Assembly: GCA_963921195.1 (NCBI GenBank)
Contig: OY992540.1
Span: forward strand, 78,543,337-78,607,336
Direction: 5' to 3'
DNA from: Pegoplata infirma
Lineage: Eukaryota > Arthropoda > Insecta > Diptera > Anthomyiidae
DNA: 64,000 nucleotides
The stretch's first letter is position 1. Each line of letters opens with the position of its first letter. Positions 33,805 to 44,019 of the stretch are shown here, one piece after another. A program made the translations under genes and the position numbers. The notes under the pieces are model-generated. The model was not told where the DNA came from. It worked only from the letters and a program-made list of their open reading frames with translations, and did no database searches.

Positions 33805-34354
33805 CAAGGAGAGGACTTTCATGCAAATGCATGTTTCTCCCCTTTGGTAATAGAACAGCATTAACAAATTATCTTTGCGAATCAAAGAATTTGCTTTAAA
33901 ATGGCATCGATTCGTTAGTGCATATTTTTGCATATTTTACCTTAAATGCATATTTTTGCATATTTTGCTATTATTTGACTATAAATGCATATTTTTAGGT
34001 CATATTTTGTATAAATTTTGGGTTTTCAGCTAAAGTTTTAGTATGTTTAGCTATTTTAAATTTTTTTTTATGATTTTTTTTTTATTTTTTGTATTAAAGC
34101 AATTGTAAACTTTTTTTAGATCATTTTTATTTTCTTAATAACATTTTATACACCTGTATATATATGAATATCTGAGCTCACAATGTCAGCCAGAATTCAA
34201 ATGTTTCGTTTTTTTAATAAAAGTAAAAATTCAGGTAGATATTTATGATTTTTAGTGCATATATTAAGATTTTTAGTGCATATTTCAAGAGTTTTTAGTG
34301 CATATTTTAGGCGCCTAAAACATAGTTTTTTAGTGCATGAAGGTCCTGTCCCTG
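33805..34354. mobile_element. hAT-like MITE built from TGCATATTTT words
   Basis: The ends CAAGGAGAGGACTTTCATGC and GCATGAAGGTCCTGTCCCTG are inverted and flanked by a perfect 8-bp duplication GTCATAAT (33797-33804 and 34355-34362). The interior carries at least ten copies of TAGTGCATATTTTTGCATAT-type words near both ends. No transposase. CAGGGACAGG ends and an 8-bp target are typical of hAT. Confidence 0.88.
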
Positions 34355-34362
34355 GTCATAAT

Positions 34363-34781
34363 ATATTACAATTTACAAACTGCAATTACTGAACGACATA
34401 AAACTAGGAAGTTATTTAATATTTTATTAAGAAAATATTTTTTTTTTAAAACATGTTAAAAATCATATACACATCATTCATTAAATGAATATTAAAAAAA
34501 AAGTTTTTAAAAACATAAAATAAAAAAATTATTTAATAGTTTTATAAACGTATTTGTGTTTAACATGAAACAAAAAGTAAATGCACTTTTTTTATAAATG
34601 AAGACAAACATCGTAAAAATGCAAAATGCTATTACAAAACATAAATACTCGGAAAAAATAGAGTACCTCATAACACCCCCTCCCCTTATTCCATAAAAAT
34701 ATGCACTGTCATATGAGGAAATTTATATCAAATGTCCCACAAACTTTTATTGACAATTGCACGCAGAGAGAGATATGATTG
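34363..34781. other. intronic AT-rich sequence, no gene
   Basis: No coding frame or bounded repeat seen. Contains poly-A/T runs and a short C-rich patch at 34676-34686. Confidence 0.5.
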
Positions 34782-34783
34782 TA

Positions 34784-35509
34784 CCCAGCAAAACTTAGAT
34801 TACCAAATAAGGTATAAAATAAGGTATAGGATCTCTTATTTTATACATTGCAGCATTGATGATTTTAACAGGCGATGAGACTCAAAGTAATGCATCCACA
34901 TTATCACAAAGAATACCAGTAAGGTATAAAATAAGTCATAAATTTATAACGAAGAATACGAGTAAGGTGTAAAATATATGATATTTTATAGGTTACGAGA
35001 AATGAAATAATATAGCATACCAGAAGATAATATATAAGGTGTTACGAACGTGAAAAAGTAATTTTGTATTAAATTTACTCACGTGATTGTAAGTGAGCGT
35101 AAGTAGTATGTTCGTGAGTGTGTGTCGTTAGAAATTTCCTTTCGCGAGCCCATCTCTAGTTTAAACTTATGCATTTTTTTATAAAATAATTATTTTTTAT
35201 GTTAATGTAATGCCTTATGCATCCAATTATAAATAATGCATTATTTCAAACTTTCAAATAATACATAATGTAACCAAATATAAGTCATCCATGATTTAAT
35301 GTTTAGAAATAATAAATATGAAATACATTTTTTCCAATAATCATGCATTACGTAGCAAATTATTAGTAATGCATTATTTTTCGCTTGAATATAATACGTT
35401 GTGGAACAAATGTTTGGTAAGACATCCTAAAATAATGGTACAAATAAGGTATATACATTACCTTGTAATGTGATATATAATCACTACCCATTACCAAAGT
35501 TTTGCTGGG
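34784..35509. mobile_element. TA-flanked CCCAGC MITE
   Basis: TA (34782-34783) CCCAGCAAAACTT ... AAGTTTTGCTGGG TA (35510-35511). The interior repeats ATAAGGTATAAAATAAG and AATGCATTATTT words. A truncated GTGAGTG hAT-like fragment is nested at 35046-35158. Fragments of the same family lie at 17645-17945 and at about 22555-22640. Confidence 0.85.
35046..35158. mobile_element. truncated GTGAGTG hAT-like MITE
   Basis: Ends with GCGAGCCCATCTCTA like the complete copies at 41861-42423 and 61081-61670, and contains TTTACTCACGTGATTGTAAG. The left end is missing. Confidence 0.7.
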
Positions 35510-35511
35510 TA

Positions 35512-35814
35512 GCAACCATAATATAAGAGCGTCATATTATGATTGTAAATTTTATCATAACTTGGTTTTAGCAACCATATCATTTTTACAGCAATTGTCG
35601 CAACCATAATTTAAGAGCGACATATTATGATTGCAAATTTTAGCATAACTTGTTTGCAACCATAACATTTTTACAGCAATCATGTTATGGTTCTAAATAT
35701 TCGAAAAATTGTAATTTAAGACCATAATATGATTATAACAAAAAATTTATGGTAACTATAAACATTTTATGATGCAATTTTCTATCATAATATGACGCTC
35801 TAAAATATGGTTGC
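35512..35814. mobile_element. foldback MITE with GCAACCATAA ends
   Basis: GCAACCATAATATAAGAGCG at the left and CGCTCTAAAATATGGTTGC at the right are inverted. The interior repeats CATATTATGATTG and GCAACCATAA words in both orientations. It directly abuts the CCCAGC element. Confidence 0.75.
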
Positions 35815-35816
35815 CA

Positions 35817-36368
35817 CAGTCATATCTTTTCTCTGATTGTGAGTGTGCGTACCAAAGTTTAACCTTTTTACCAGATCAAAAAAAAAAACCTTGCACTATA
35901 AAATTTTCAGATCACATTTACACAGATTTAATTAATTATGTATTTAAAATTACTTCGATCACAAAATTTGTTGAATCAATAACTAAAATAATAGTTAACA
36001 ATTTTGCAATTTAACAATTTTATTTGTGCTCAAATTAGAGTTCATTCCGTTGAAGTCTAAGGCACATAACATATCCACCAGATCATTTGCAGTTATTAGG
36101 TACATGTAGGTTATTCACTTAATATGGAATGCCTTACATGCATGATTTGTTGAAAGCATTTAAATGTTTTAATATGCCAATAAACCGCAAAATTGTATAT
36201 AATTTTAAAGTCATTATACTTGTATGTATTTTCGTAGACACTATTAGAAAAAATGGCAGCCATTAAATTAAAATAAAAAAGAAAAATATCGAAGTAAAAA
36301 AAATTATAAGGAAAAAAACAATAAATACTAATGCAGGCAGAGGCGTATTATTATTATTGTTATTATGT
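35817..36368. other. intronic sequence, no gene
   Basis: No coding frame or bounded repeat found between the GCAACC element and the TAGGGTGGAG element. Confidence 0.5.
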
Positions 36369-36376
36369 GTATGTAT

Positions 36377-37004
36377 TAGGGTGGAGAAAAATTTTCCTTT
36401 AAATTTAAATGACAAATTTAAAATCTTATTGTCATTTAAATTCTTTTTGCTACTTGTAGTATAGGGTTTTTATATATGCTAAATAGTCTTGACGATGGAA
36501 TCTGACAAATTTCTAAACACGTGTTGACTAATACCCTATTCTCACTTACAGTTTTAAACCGTTTTTAGCAATTATTTTTAGCATTTTCTGTCAATATACT
36601 GTAATAGCATACAGAAAGTGCTAAAAATATTGCTGCTAAAAACGGGTTTTAGCTGTACGTGTGAATAGGGTAAAAGTCTTGCAAAAATAACCAACATACA
36701 TAATTTTAAAATAGAAAAATATTTTTTTTTGAAAATCTTTCGATGAAAATATCATAGTTTTAATTAGTAAAGGAAATAATTACCTCGAGGTAGAATTAAC
36801 CTACTCAAAATATAATTTTTTCACTAAAATTTTAAGCAAACAATTTTTTTTTCACTTTGCTCGGAACTTTCCGATTTTTAAAAAAGGAATCCAAAGACAT
36901 TGCTCTACAGGTTCAATATTTTTGTATGTTAATATTTACCTAAAAAGCATACATTTTCGATCCCGCAATTTCACATCTAAAAAGGTAAAATTTGCTCCAC
37001 CCTA
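36377..37004. mobile_element. hAT-like element with TAGGGTGGAG ends
   Basis: The ends TAGGGTGGAGAAAAATTTTC and GTAAAATTTGCTCCACCCTA are inverted and flanked by a perfect 8-bp duplication GTATGTAT (36369-36376 and 37005-37012). The interior shares TTGACGATGGAATCTGACAA, CACGTGTTGACTA and TTAATTAGTAAAGGAAATAA with 31500-33430 and with 63060-64000, so those are relatives or fragments. No transposase. Confidence 0.85.
36534..36670. mobile_element. small TA-flanked CCCTATTC foldback MITE
   Basis: TA CCCTATTCTCACTTACAG ... CTGTACGTGTGAATAGGG TA. The inner arms AAACCGTTTTTAGCA and TGCTAAAAACGGGTTTT also pair. Nested in the TAGGGTGGAG element: the related sequence near 32745 reads straight through this point (CACGTGTCGATTAAGTCTTG). 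Confidence 0.78.
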
Positions 37005-37444
37005 GTATGTATGCAACAAATGTGGGTCATTTATGATGCATAAAAAATATATACAAACTACTTGCAACTGCTACTTGTTGTTTGAGTTAAATAAACAAAA
37101 TAATAATAATCATAAAAATAAAATAAAAATGAAAAACTTAAGTATGTTTAAGAATTTTTATGATGCCTATATATGATTTTTGTATAAAAATAATGTTTAA
37201 AAAATGTATTTTAAAATTAAATGTATGTTTAAAAAAAAAAAAAAATATGTTATGGCCTGCTTGGTTGTGGTATTTAAAAACAATAAATAAGTATTAAATT
37301 TGTTAAGAGTGGACTCATAAAATTTTTTATTTATTAATTAGATAAAATAGTTTTTGAAAGAAATGATTATGACTTAACCTTTTACTTGTTTTAATAAATT
37401 GTAGTTAAACAATATTATATTATTAGAATATCATAAATAGAATT

Positions 37445-37650
37445 TTTAAGCCTCGAACTAGAATAATACTTGAGTGTTTTCAGTTATAATAACTAATTAT
37501 ATTTTAACTGAAATGGATAGAAATAAATATAATTTTTGGGCCTCGAACTAGAGTAATACTTGAGTATTTTCAGTTATAGTAACTAATTATATTATAACTA
37601 AAAATACTTGAGTATTATTCTAGTTCGAGGCACAAGAATACTATTTATGA
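37445..37650. repeat. direct and inverted copies of a CCTCGAACTAGA phrase
   Basis: CCTCGAACTAGAATAATACT (37451) recurs directly at 37540 and in reverse at about 37613-37632 (AGTATTATTCTAGTTCGAGG). TTCAGTTATAATAACTAATT also recurs. The rest of 37013-38028 shows no gene. Confidence 0.7.
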
Positions 37651-38685
37651 TATTCTCATAATAGACTATTATATATTGCATTAAAAAAATTAATCATCTC
37701 ATAGTTAATATGTACAGACCTGTTTCACCCTTACTAAAAGGGAGGTATCTCAACCCTTGTGAAACGATTTGCTGAAACTTAAAATATATATAAAAAAGAC
37801 GATTTAAAGGTTGGGGTGTCTCGGCTTGTCGGCCATATCAGTGTTTAAAAATGTTGTTGCTCCCTTATAAAACAATGTGGACCTTCCGGAAAATTTCGAT
37901 AACTCCCGAACTAACAGAAATATTTTGTAGAGCAAAAAAAGTTGTCGATTTTTTCGTATTAAGATGGATATCGTACACATTTTCATGAAAAAAATATTTA
38001 ACAAAGTCGAATTTTTATATGGTTATGTAGGGTATTCAATTTATCGAGTTTCTTAATCGGCTAATCGAGCAAATAATTAATCGGGGTTCAGATTTAATCG
38101 GTTATTAATCGGATAAATTTAAATTATTCAATTAACCGAATAAAATCAATTTTATATTCAAATCGAAAACCAAACACCGAATTTTATGTACACCCGAGTA
38201 AAAATTTTTGTATGGAGCAATATATGTTCTTATATTATTCCAGATCTGTTGATAGATCCGAGATTTGAAAGATCAGCACTGATCCGAAAAATGGATCGCT
38301 AAGATTAGATCAGTTTTAACCGGACGGATACAATTTGATCCGAAAAGTGGGTTTATCTAATTAGATCAGTTTTAATCGGTGGGATACAATTTCATCCGAA
38401 AAATGGTTGGATCTTATTGGACCAAGACAAAAAAAAAAAGATTTTTTTAGCTGGATAAAAAAAGATAAACTTTCATACGAAAGAAAAAAAAAAATATTAC
38501 AAAAAACTTTAGATAAAATTTTATCCGAAAAAAAAAAATCTATTTTTAGAACTATATATAATTTAATCCGAACAATAAAATCTATTTTTAGAACTGATAA
38601 AGTTTTATCCAAACAATTTTTTTCAATATTAAGATGTAAATATATATAATTAAAATTTATTTAAAAAAAAAAAAAAAACTTCGAG

Positions 38686-38755
38686 CGGCGGGGGAATCGA
38701 ACAGCTACCAACTGTTTTGTAATCGCAATCTCTACCCTCTGACCCAGCGGACGTT
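38686..38755 (-). other. tRNA-like segment
   Basis: On the minus strand, box-A-like GGTCAGAGGGTAGAG is followed about 30 bp later by box-B-like GTTCGATTCCCCCGC. Spacing is close to a tRNA but the anticodon arm is not convincing. Probably a tRNA-derived module of the surrounding element. Confidence 0.45.
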
Positions 38756-39559
38756 GTTAATAAATGACAACTTTAAAAGACTATGTTTTAAAAAAACTTA
38801 GAAAATAGTTTATCATATATAATTATATCAAGTTTAACTTATATATAATTAAATCCAGTTTATCTTATCGGGTATATGATTGCATCAAATTATATTCGAC
38901 TTGAATTTGAACAAAATTTTAAAAAAGACTTAGAAAATTTTTGCTAAAATTTATGATTTTTTTTTTTTTAGTTTATTTGCTGAGCTAATAGGGGGTTTAA
39001 TACTGAGTTCAACAACATGATTTTCATCTTCCAATGCTCTTAATTTTCCAAGTTATAAAGCTTTAAAGTAAAAACGGTTTTTGGCTTATGAACTTCACAT
39101 TTTTCATCGGATCCAAATTTTCTTTCTGCCGTTGTATATTTAATAAAAATACCTTTAAAATGGTATAAAACATGTATAAACTTTTTTACTCACCAACGGC
39201 CAAATAATGAGTTTTAAGTTTTTTCGGAAGTTTTTTCAGACAAAAATAATTTTATCTGAAAATATTGCTAACATAAGTTCGAACCAAATACACTTTTAAT
39301 TATTGGCAACAAATAAAGCTTTGATTTGAGCTTGATCTGAGGACTTTAGCTCTCTTAAAACCAGAGATATTGATGGTTAAACATTAAAGTTTTAAAATAT
39401 TTTTTTCTTCGGATTAAATAATATATAATTATATCAAAATATAATTATTTTTGAAATATTTTTGTTAAAATTCAGGGATTTTATTTTTTTTTAAATTTGA
39501 AAAACGAAAACGCATCAAAAAGTCATTTAGATTAAAAAAAAATTTAAAAAAAATAATTT

Positions 39560-40085
39560 TTTTCTTGACTTAGTCGGGAATCGAACTCAGGGTCCTCAAG
39601 AATTATATATTATCATATATGATGCAATATAGAAAGTTATATTACTATATATAAATAATATTTATTTCTAAATATTATCATAAAAAATAAATTAATCAAT
39701 ATTTTTAAGTTTAGTAAAAAATTAAAGCTTCTAAAACATATTTTCTTTAAAAAAAAAAATTAAAAAAAAAACTTTTTTTCTTAGCTCAGCCGGGGATCGA
39801 ACCCAGGGTCCCTAGGAACCATATATTAACTTATATGATGTAATATATAAAATTATATAACTATAAATAAATAATATTTATTTTTCGATTTTATCATAAA
39901 AATTTAATTATTCAATATTTTTAAGTTTAGAAAAAACAAAAAGCTTTAAAAACGTATTTTCTTTTTTAAAAAATTAAAAAAAAATAGTTTTTTTTCTGGG
40001 TTGAGCCGGAATCGAACTCGGGGTCCCCAAGCATCATATATTATCTTATATGATCTTATATAAAGTTACACACAACTTTTTAAGT
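39560..40085 (-). repeat. 215-bp tandem repeat, each unit with a box-B-like tRNA 3' half
   Basis: Three units: the core TCGAAC lies at 39581, 39797 and 40012 (spacing 216 and 215). On the minus strand each reads like GACCCTGAGTTCGATTCCCG, GACCCTGGGTTCGATCCCCG and ACCCCGAGTTCGATTCCGGC: a T-arm with paired flanks, preceded by TATATGAT words and followed by T-rich DNA. No box A is seen, so they are half-tRNA modules. Confidence 0.75.
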
Positions 40086-41033
40086 TATATGCATTTTTTA
40101 AACATTTAACTTTTAAAATCCAATATGCATTTTTTTAAGTTTTAAAATACAATGGATTAAACAGATTTTTTTTCTATTTAAAAATTTATAGAATTTATAT
40201 ATATTTTTTTTTGACTGATTTTAGGTGCTTTGAGAATCATATATAATTATACAAGCTCTCTTGTATACTTAAATAAAAATATATATGATGCAACATTAAA
40301 AAAAAATATTGAAATACTGTCATATAAAAGTATGCATAATTATATATAAAATATTGTGAAAGAAAAAAATATTTTTTACCTTATACAATTGTATAACATT
40401 TTATATGGCGTTACATGTGCCACCATTTAAAATTATATATAGAGTTTAAAAAAAAATTGTATTTATATGGTACCTTACAAAACTATATACGGTATCTCAT
40501 AAGCCATTTATAATTATATCTTTGATAATATTAAAAAAATAAATGTTTGATGCCATGTATAGTTTTATATAACTGTATATAGAGTTATATGTGCGACCAT
40601 ATATAATTATATTTGAACTTTTTTTTTTTCGTTTTTTAAGATGGAACCATATATAGTTTTAAATGGTTTCTTGTAAGTCATATATAATTTTAAATGGTTT
40701 CTTGTAAGTCATATATAATTATATATATAATGATATTGGATTTTTTTTTAAATATGCTCGTATACGTTATTTGATATTAAGTCACATATAAATATGTATG
40801 CAATCAGATTAAGTTATATGTGTCACATATGATTATGTCTCCCACATGTATTTATATATTAATATGGTTATCATTAGATGTAATTTTATATAACTCCATT
40901 TAAAAAATTTGGAAAAACTCAATGCGAGATATAATTATGTACTTTGTTTGATATGAAAACATATTATTTCATATGGCTATTTATACATACATCAAATAAT
41001 GTAAAATTATATGTATTCATTTTTACTCGGGCA

Positions 41034-41538
41034 TTTATGTATTTTTTTTTTTTTTTATAAATCCCTAAGTACAGTGAAACTCCATGTTTTACGCAGTACG
41101 CTTAATTAAATCTAAGATATATCACGAACGGATTTCATAAACGGATTTCATTCAAAGCTTCCGTGTGACAAAATATGTAACAAATTTATCTTTGGTGGCA
41201 TTGCTTAAAAAATATTGACGGATGAGCTCAACTCAAAACTTTTATTTCTTATTGAAATTGAAATATATTTAGGACCGAAATTGCAATAAATTATTCGATC
41301 GATGTCTCCGTTATGAAAAAAGATATCTGAACATTCCAAAATCATTCTGAAGCGAAAAATTATTATTTTCAGATGTGCTGAAAAGTTTTGAGGGTAAAAA
41401 AATCGCGGTTTTATAGGTTCTCCAACACATGCGAACATTTTAATTTTTTGCAGTATGGTAAACGAAAACCATAAATATCAAGAACTGAAAGAGATAGATC
41501 AATTCTAAAGGCAGATTCGGATTTAGAAAAATGTATAC
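41034..41538. other. intronic sequence, no gene
   Basis: No bounded repeat or coding sequence could be supported. The minus frame at 41205-41438 has no known relative that I can recognise. Confidence 0.5.
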
Positions 41539-41830
41539 ACTAAAAAAAAAACCTTGTCAAATTACTAGAAAAATCTTGCAATCCCATTTTATCAATATTT
41601 GACAGTTTTTTTGTTTTTTTTTTAAAAAAAAAGTTTCGATAGAAATATACATTTTTTTTGTAATTTTATAATTTTTTTGTAATTTTACAAATTTCTAAGG
41701 TTTTTTTACAAAAAAAAATCTAGTAAATTCACGAGAAATCCTTGTAAGTTTTATTGCGCCAAAAAAAAGCTGTAAATTTACAATTTTATTGTATGGAAAA
41801 AAGCTTCTAAAATTACAAAAAAGCTCCTAA
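41539..41830. mobile_element. CACTCAAAA-family MITE fragment
   Basis: The left end ACACTAAAAAAAAAACC with CTTGTCAAATTACTAG and TCTAGTAAATTCACGAGAAA words; truncated on the right where the mini-me-like copy begins. Confidence 0.6.
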
Positions 41831-43100
41831 TTATACCCTACACCACTCTGTGGTACAAGGTAGAGATGGTCACATGAGCAGATTAGAGCGTGATTCACGC
41901 GTGATCACGCGTGAGTGTGACTGGATTAAATTTTACTCACGTGATTGTGAGTGCGTGTGAGTGAAGAAAAAAATTGTGTGAGTGAGTGTGCGTGAGTAAG
42001 ATTTTTGCGTGAGTGTGTGTGAGTCGATTTTTTTGCGTGAGTTTGCGTGATTTATTTTTTCTTCATATTTTCTTTCGTACTAAAAAAGCAACAAAAAAAT
42101 TTAAAATTTGGCTTAACTTAAGATTTCGTCTCGAAAAAAGCAAAAAAAAAATTAAAATTTCGCGGAATTTTGAAAGATTTTTGAAATTTTAGTTTTTGAT
42201 TTTTTTTTTGTATAAATAAGAGTTTCGTGATTGTGAGTCAACGTCAGTGTGACTGAAGCTTGCGTGAGTGCACGTGACTGTAAGTTGTATTAAATTTACT
42301 CACGTGATTGTGAGTGAGTGTGAGTCGAAAAAATATGTTCGTAAGTGAGTATGCGTGATTCGAAAATTCCTGTTATGAGCGTGAGTGAGTGTGAGTCAAA
42401 AATCACTCACGCGCCCATCTCTAGTACAGGGTATAATGAGTCTGTGCTGATGTTTGTAACTGCCCGAAATATTAGTCCTAGACATACCTTTAAGCATACC
42501 GATCGACTCAGAATCACTTTTTGAGTCGATTTAGCAATGTCCGTTCGTCTGTCTGTCCGTCTGTCCAGGTAACGTTGTAAACACGATACAGGTCGCAATT
42601 ATCAATAGATTTGACTGCAAATTAAAACTTAAGCTTCTTTTTGCCCAGGGACGAAGCCTATTGAAATTGGAAAAAATCGGTCCGTGTTTTGAACTAGCCC
42701 CCATACAAAGGTCCCCTTTTAATTTGACTCTAACAACGGTTTTATTTTATATCGAAATTTAGCAGGTAATCGTGTTTTGTATTCGCAAATCACCATGCCG
42801 AGTTTTAAGGCAATCGGACCAGTTCTTCTTATAGCCCCCATACAAACCACCTTCCCGATTTTCACAAAAATCTCTCAAATTTCATGAAAATCAAAAATAT
42901 TTTATTAAAATTTAGTTTGTATGTATTAAACGCGTACTTTAATCACCTTATCAAATCTGATTATTATCGGATCATTTTTGGACCTAGAGCCATATAAAAC
43001 TTTCGTCCGATATTCAGTTAAAGCTGTGTAATTGCAACCAATAGAAGCCTAACTCGCTAAAACTTGGTTTTTACACTTATTAAAGATTTAACAAAAGAAA
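41831..43100 (+). mobile_element. mini-me-like element, subfamily 2, copy 8, split by hAT
   Basis: TTATACCCTACACCACTCTG and GTGGTACA lie before the inserted element and GGGTATAATGAGTCTGTGCT after it. Core and GTCC/GTCT tract are at 42495-42570. The body matches copies 2 and 10. The 3' end fades near 43100. Real length is about 700 bp without the insertion. Confidence 0.78.
41861..42423. mobile_element. hAT-like MITE built from GTGAGTG/CACTCAC words, copy 1
   Basis: TAGAGATGGTCACATGAGCA at the left and ACGCGCCCATCTCTA at the right are inverted. Flanks are GTACAAGG (41853-41860) and GTACAGGG (42424-42431), an 8-bp duplication with one change. The related mini-me-like copy at 49185 has the uninterrupted site GTGGTACAGGGTATAATGAG. 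GTGAGTGTGAGT-type words occupy about 150 bp at each end; the middle is T-rich. Confidence 0.92.
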
Positions 43101-43149
43101 AAATTAGCAATATGATAAATGTTTTAGATCTTTGAAAATAAAAATAAAA

Positions 43150-44000
43150 AAAGCATCTTTTGCAATACCTACATTTTTATTCATTTTGATGCGCTGACAA
43201 CAAGGGGCATGTCACACTCAATTCCGTTCGGATTTGAAAAAAGTGGTTTACTCGTAAAATGCAAAACGAATATTATTTTTTTCGGAATGAAATCACTTTC
43301 AAAAATCAAAGTGGAATTAAATTGCATAAAAGTGGTTTCATTCCGAAAAAAAATATTCGCTTTGCGTTTTACGAGTAAACCACTTTTTTCAAATCCGAAC
43401 GGAATTGAGTCTGTGACATGCCCCCAAATATCAAAAAATTTAAAAAATCGGTCAAACGGCTTTCGAGATATCGCTATTAGGAATTTGCGTTCAAGAATTA
43501 AAAAAAAAAATGTCAAAATTTCTTTACCTTTACCCTTGCATAAAGCTTGAGACAATCTTTCGTTAAAACTTAATTTAAGCCAAGTGATCATTTTAACCAG
43601 TGGCGCCTTTGATAAAACTTTTGAATTTTTAGGAAATTTCTACCAAAACTTAGAATGTTTGAAAATTTTAAAAATAAATAAGTATGTTGCGATAAATTTT
43701 TTGTTTAATAAATTTGCATATTGATACGAATACCAAAAAATTTTTTAAATCGGTTTTCGAGAAATCGCCATTTGAAATTTGTCAAAAAAATTCCCAAAAA
43801 TTAAAAAAAAAAAATCTCTAAATTTTCTTTCAATTACTATTTCATAAAGATTGAGAAACACTTTCATTTAAACTTAATTTAAACCAAGTCTGGCACTTTA
43901 AACCTATGGTATAAACGGAATAGTAGAGACATTATTTTTTTTTTTTAATTTTCAAAAATCCAAAATAATTTAATCCGATTGGCCTTTTTAGGAATAGTAA
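43150..44000. repeat. degenerate 'TTTTCGAGATATCG' dispersed repeat
   Basis: Phrases GCTTTCGAGATATCGCTATT, TTTACCCTTGCATAAAGCTT, GTGATCATTTTAACCAGTGG and CCAAAATAATTTAATCCGAT occur in the family order, interrupted by the CAA-flanked hairpin. Confidence 0.6.
43204..43424. mobile_element. 221-bp hairpin MITE with GGGGCATGTCACA ends
   Basis: GGGGCATGTCACACTCAATT and its inverse (GAGTCTGTGACATGCCCC) are flanked by CAA (43201-43203 and 43425-43427). The arms of about 100 bp are near perfect. The host repeat is the phrase family in which other copies read AACACAAATATCAAAAA uninterrupted (19533), which confirms the CAA target. The overlapping frames 43181-43591 (minus) and 43209-43550 (plus) are two readings of this palindrome. 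Confidence 0.9.
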
Positions 44001-44019
44001 AATAAAAATTTTCCCGAAC

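Larger units (their letters stand above)
38193..41031. mobile_element. large CCCGAG element, copy 3, with tRNA-like modules
   Basis: The ends CCCGAGTAAAAATTTTTGTA and CATTTTTACTCGGG are inverted; both are flanked by CA (38191-38192 and 41032-41033) where other copies have TA. The interior is TATATAATT-rich throughout, with GATCCGAAAAATGGATC words near the left end. Between 38660 and 40085 it contains four segments with tRNA box-B-like sequence. The intervening frames encode nothing recognisable. Confidence 0.7.

Noticed and set aside
36060..36130. Possible small exon or RNA gene between repeats
   Set aside because: No splice pair in phase with the known exons and no RNA-like structure could be supported.
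43181..43591. Two overlapping opposite-strand proteins of 113 and 136 residues
   Set aside because: Both are readings of a hairpin MITE; near-identical peptide text on both strands shows it is the palindrome.
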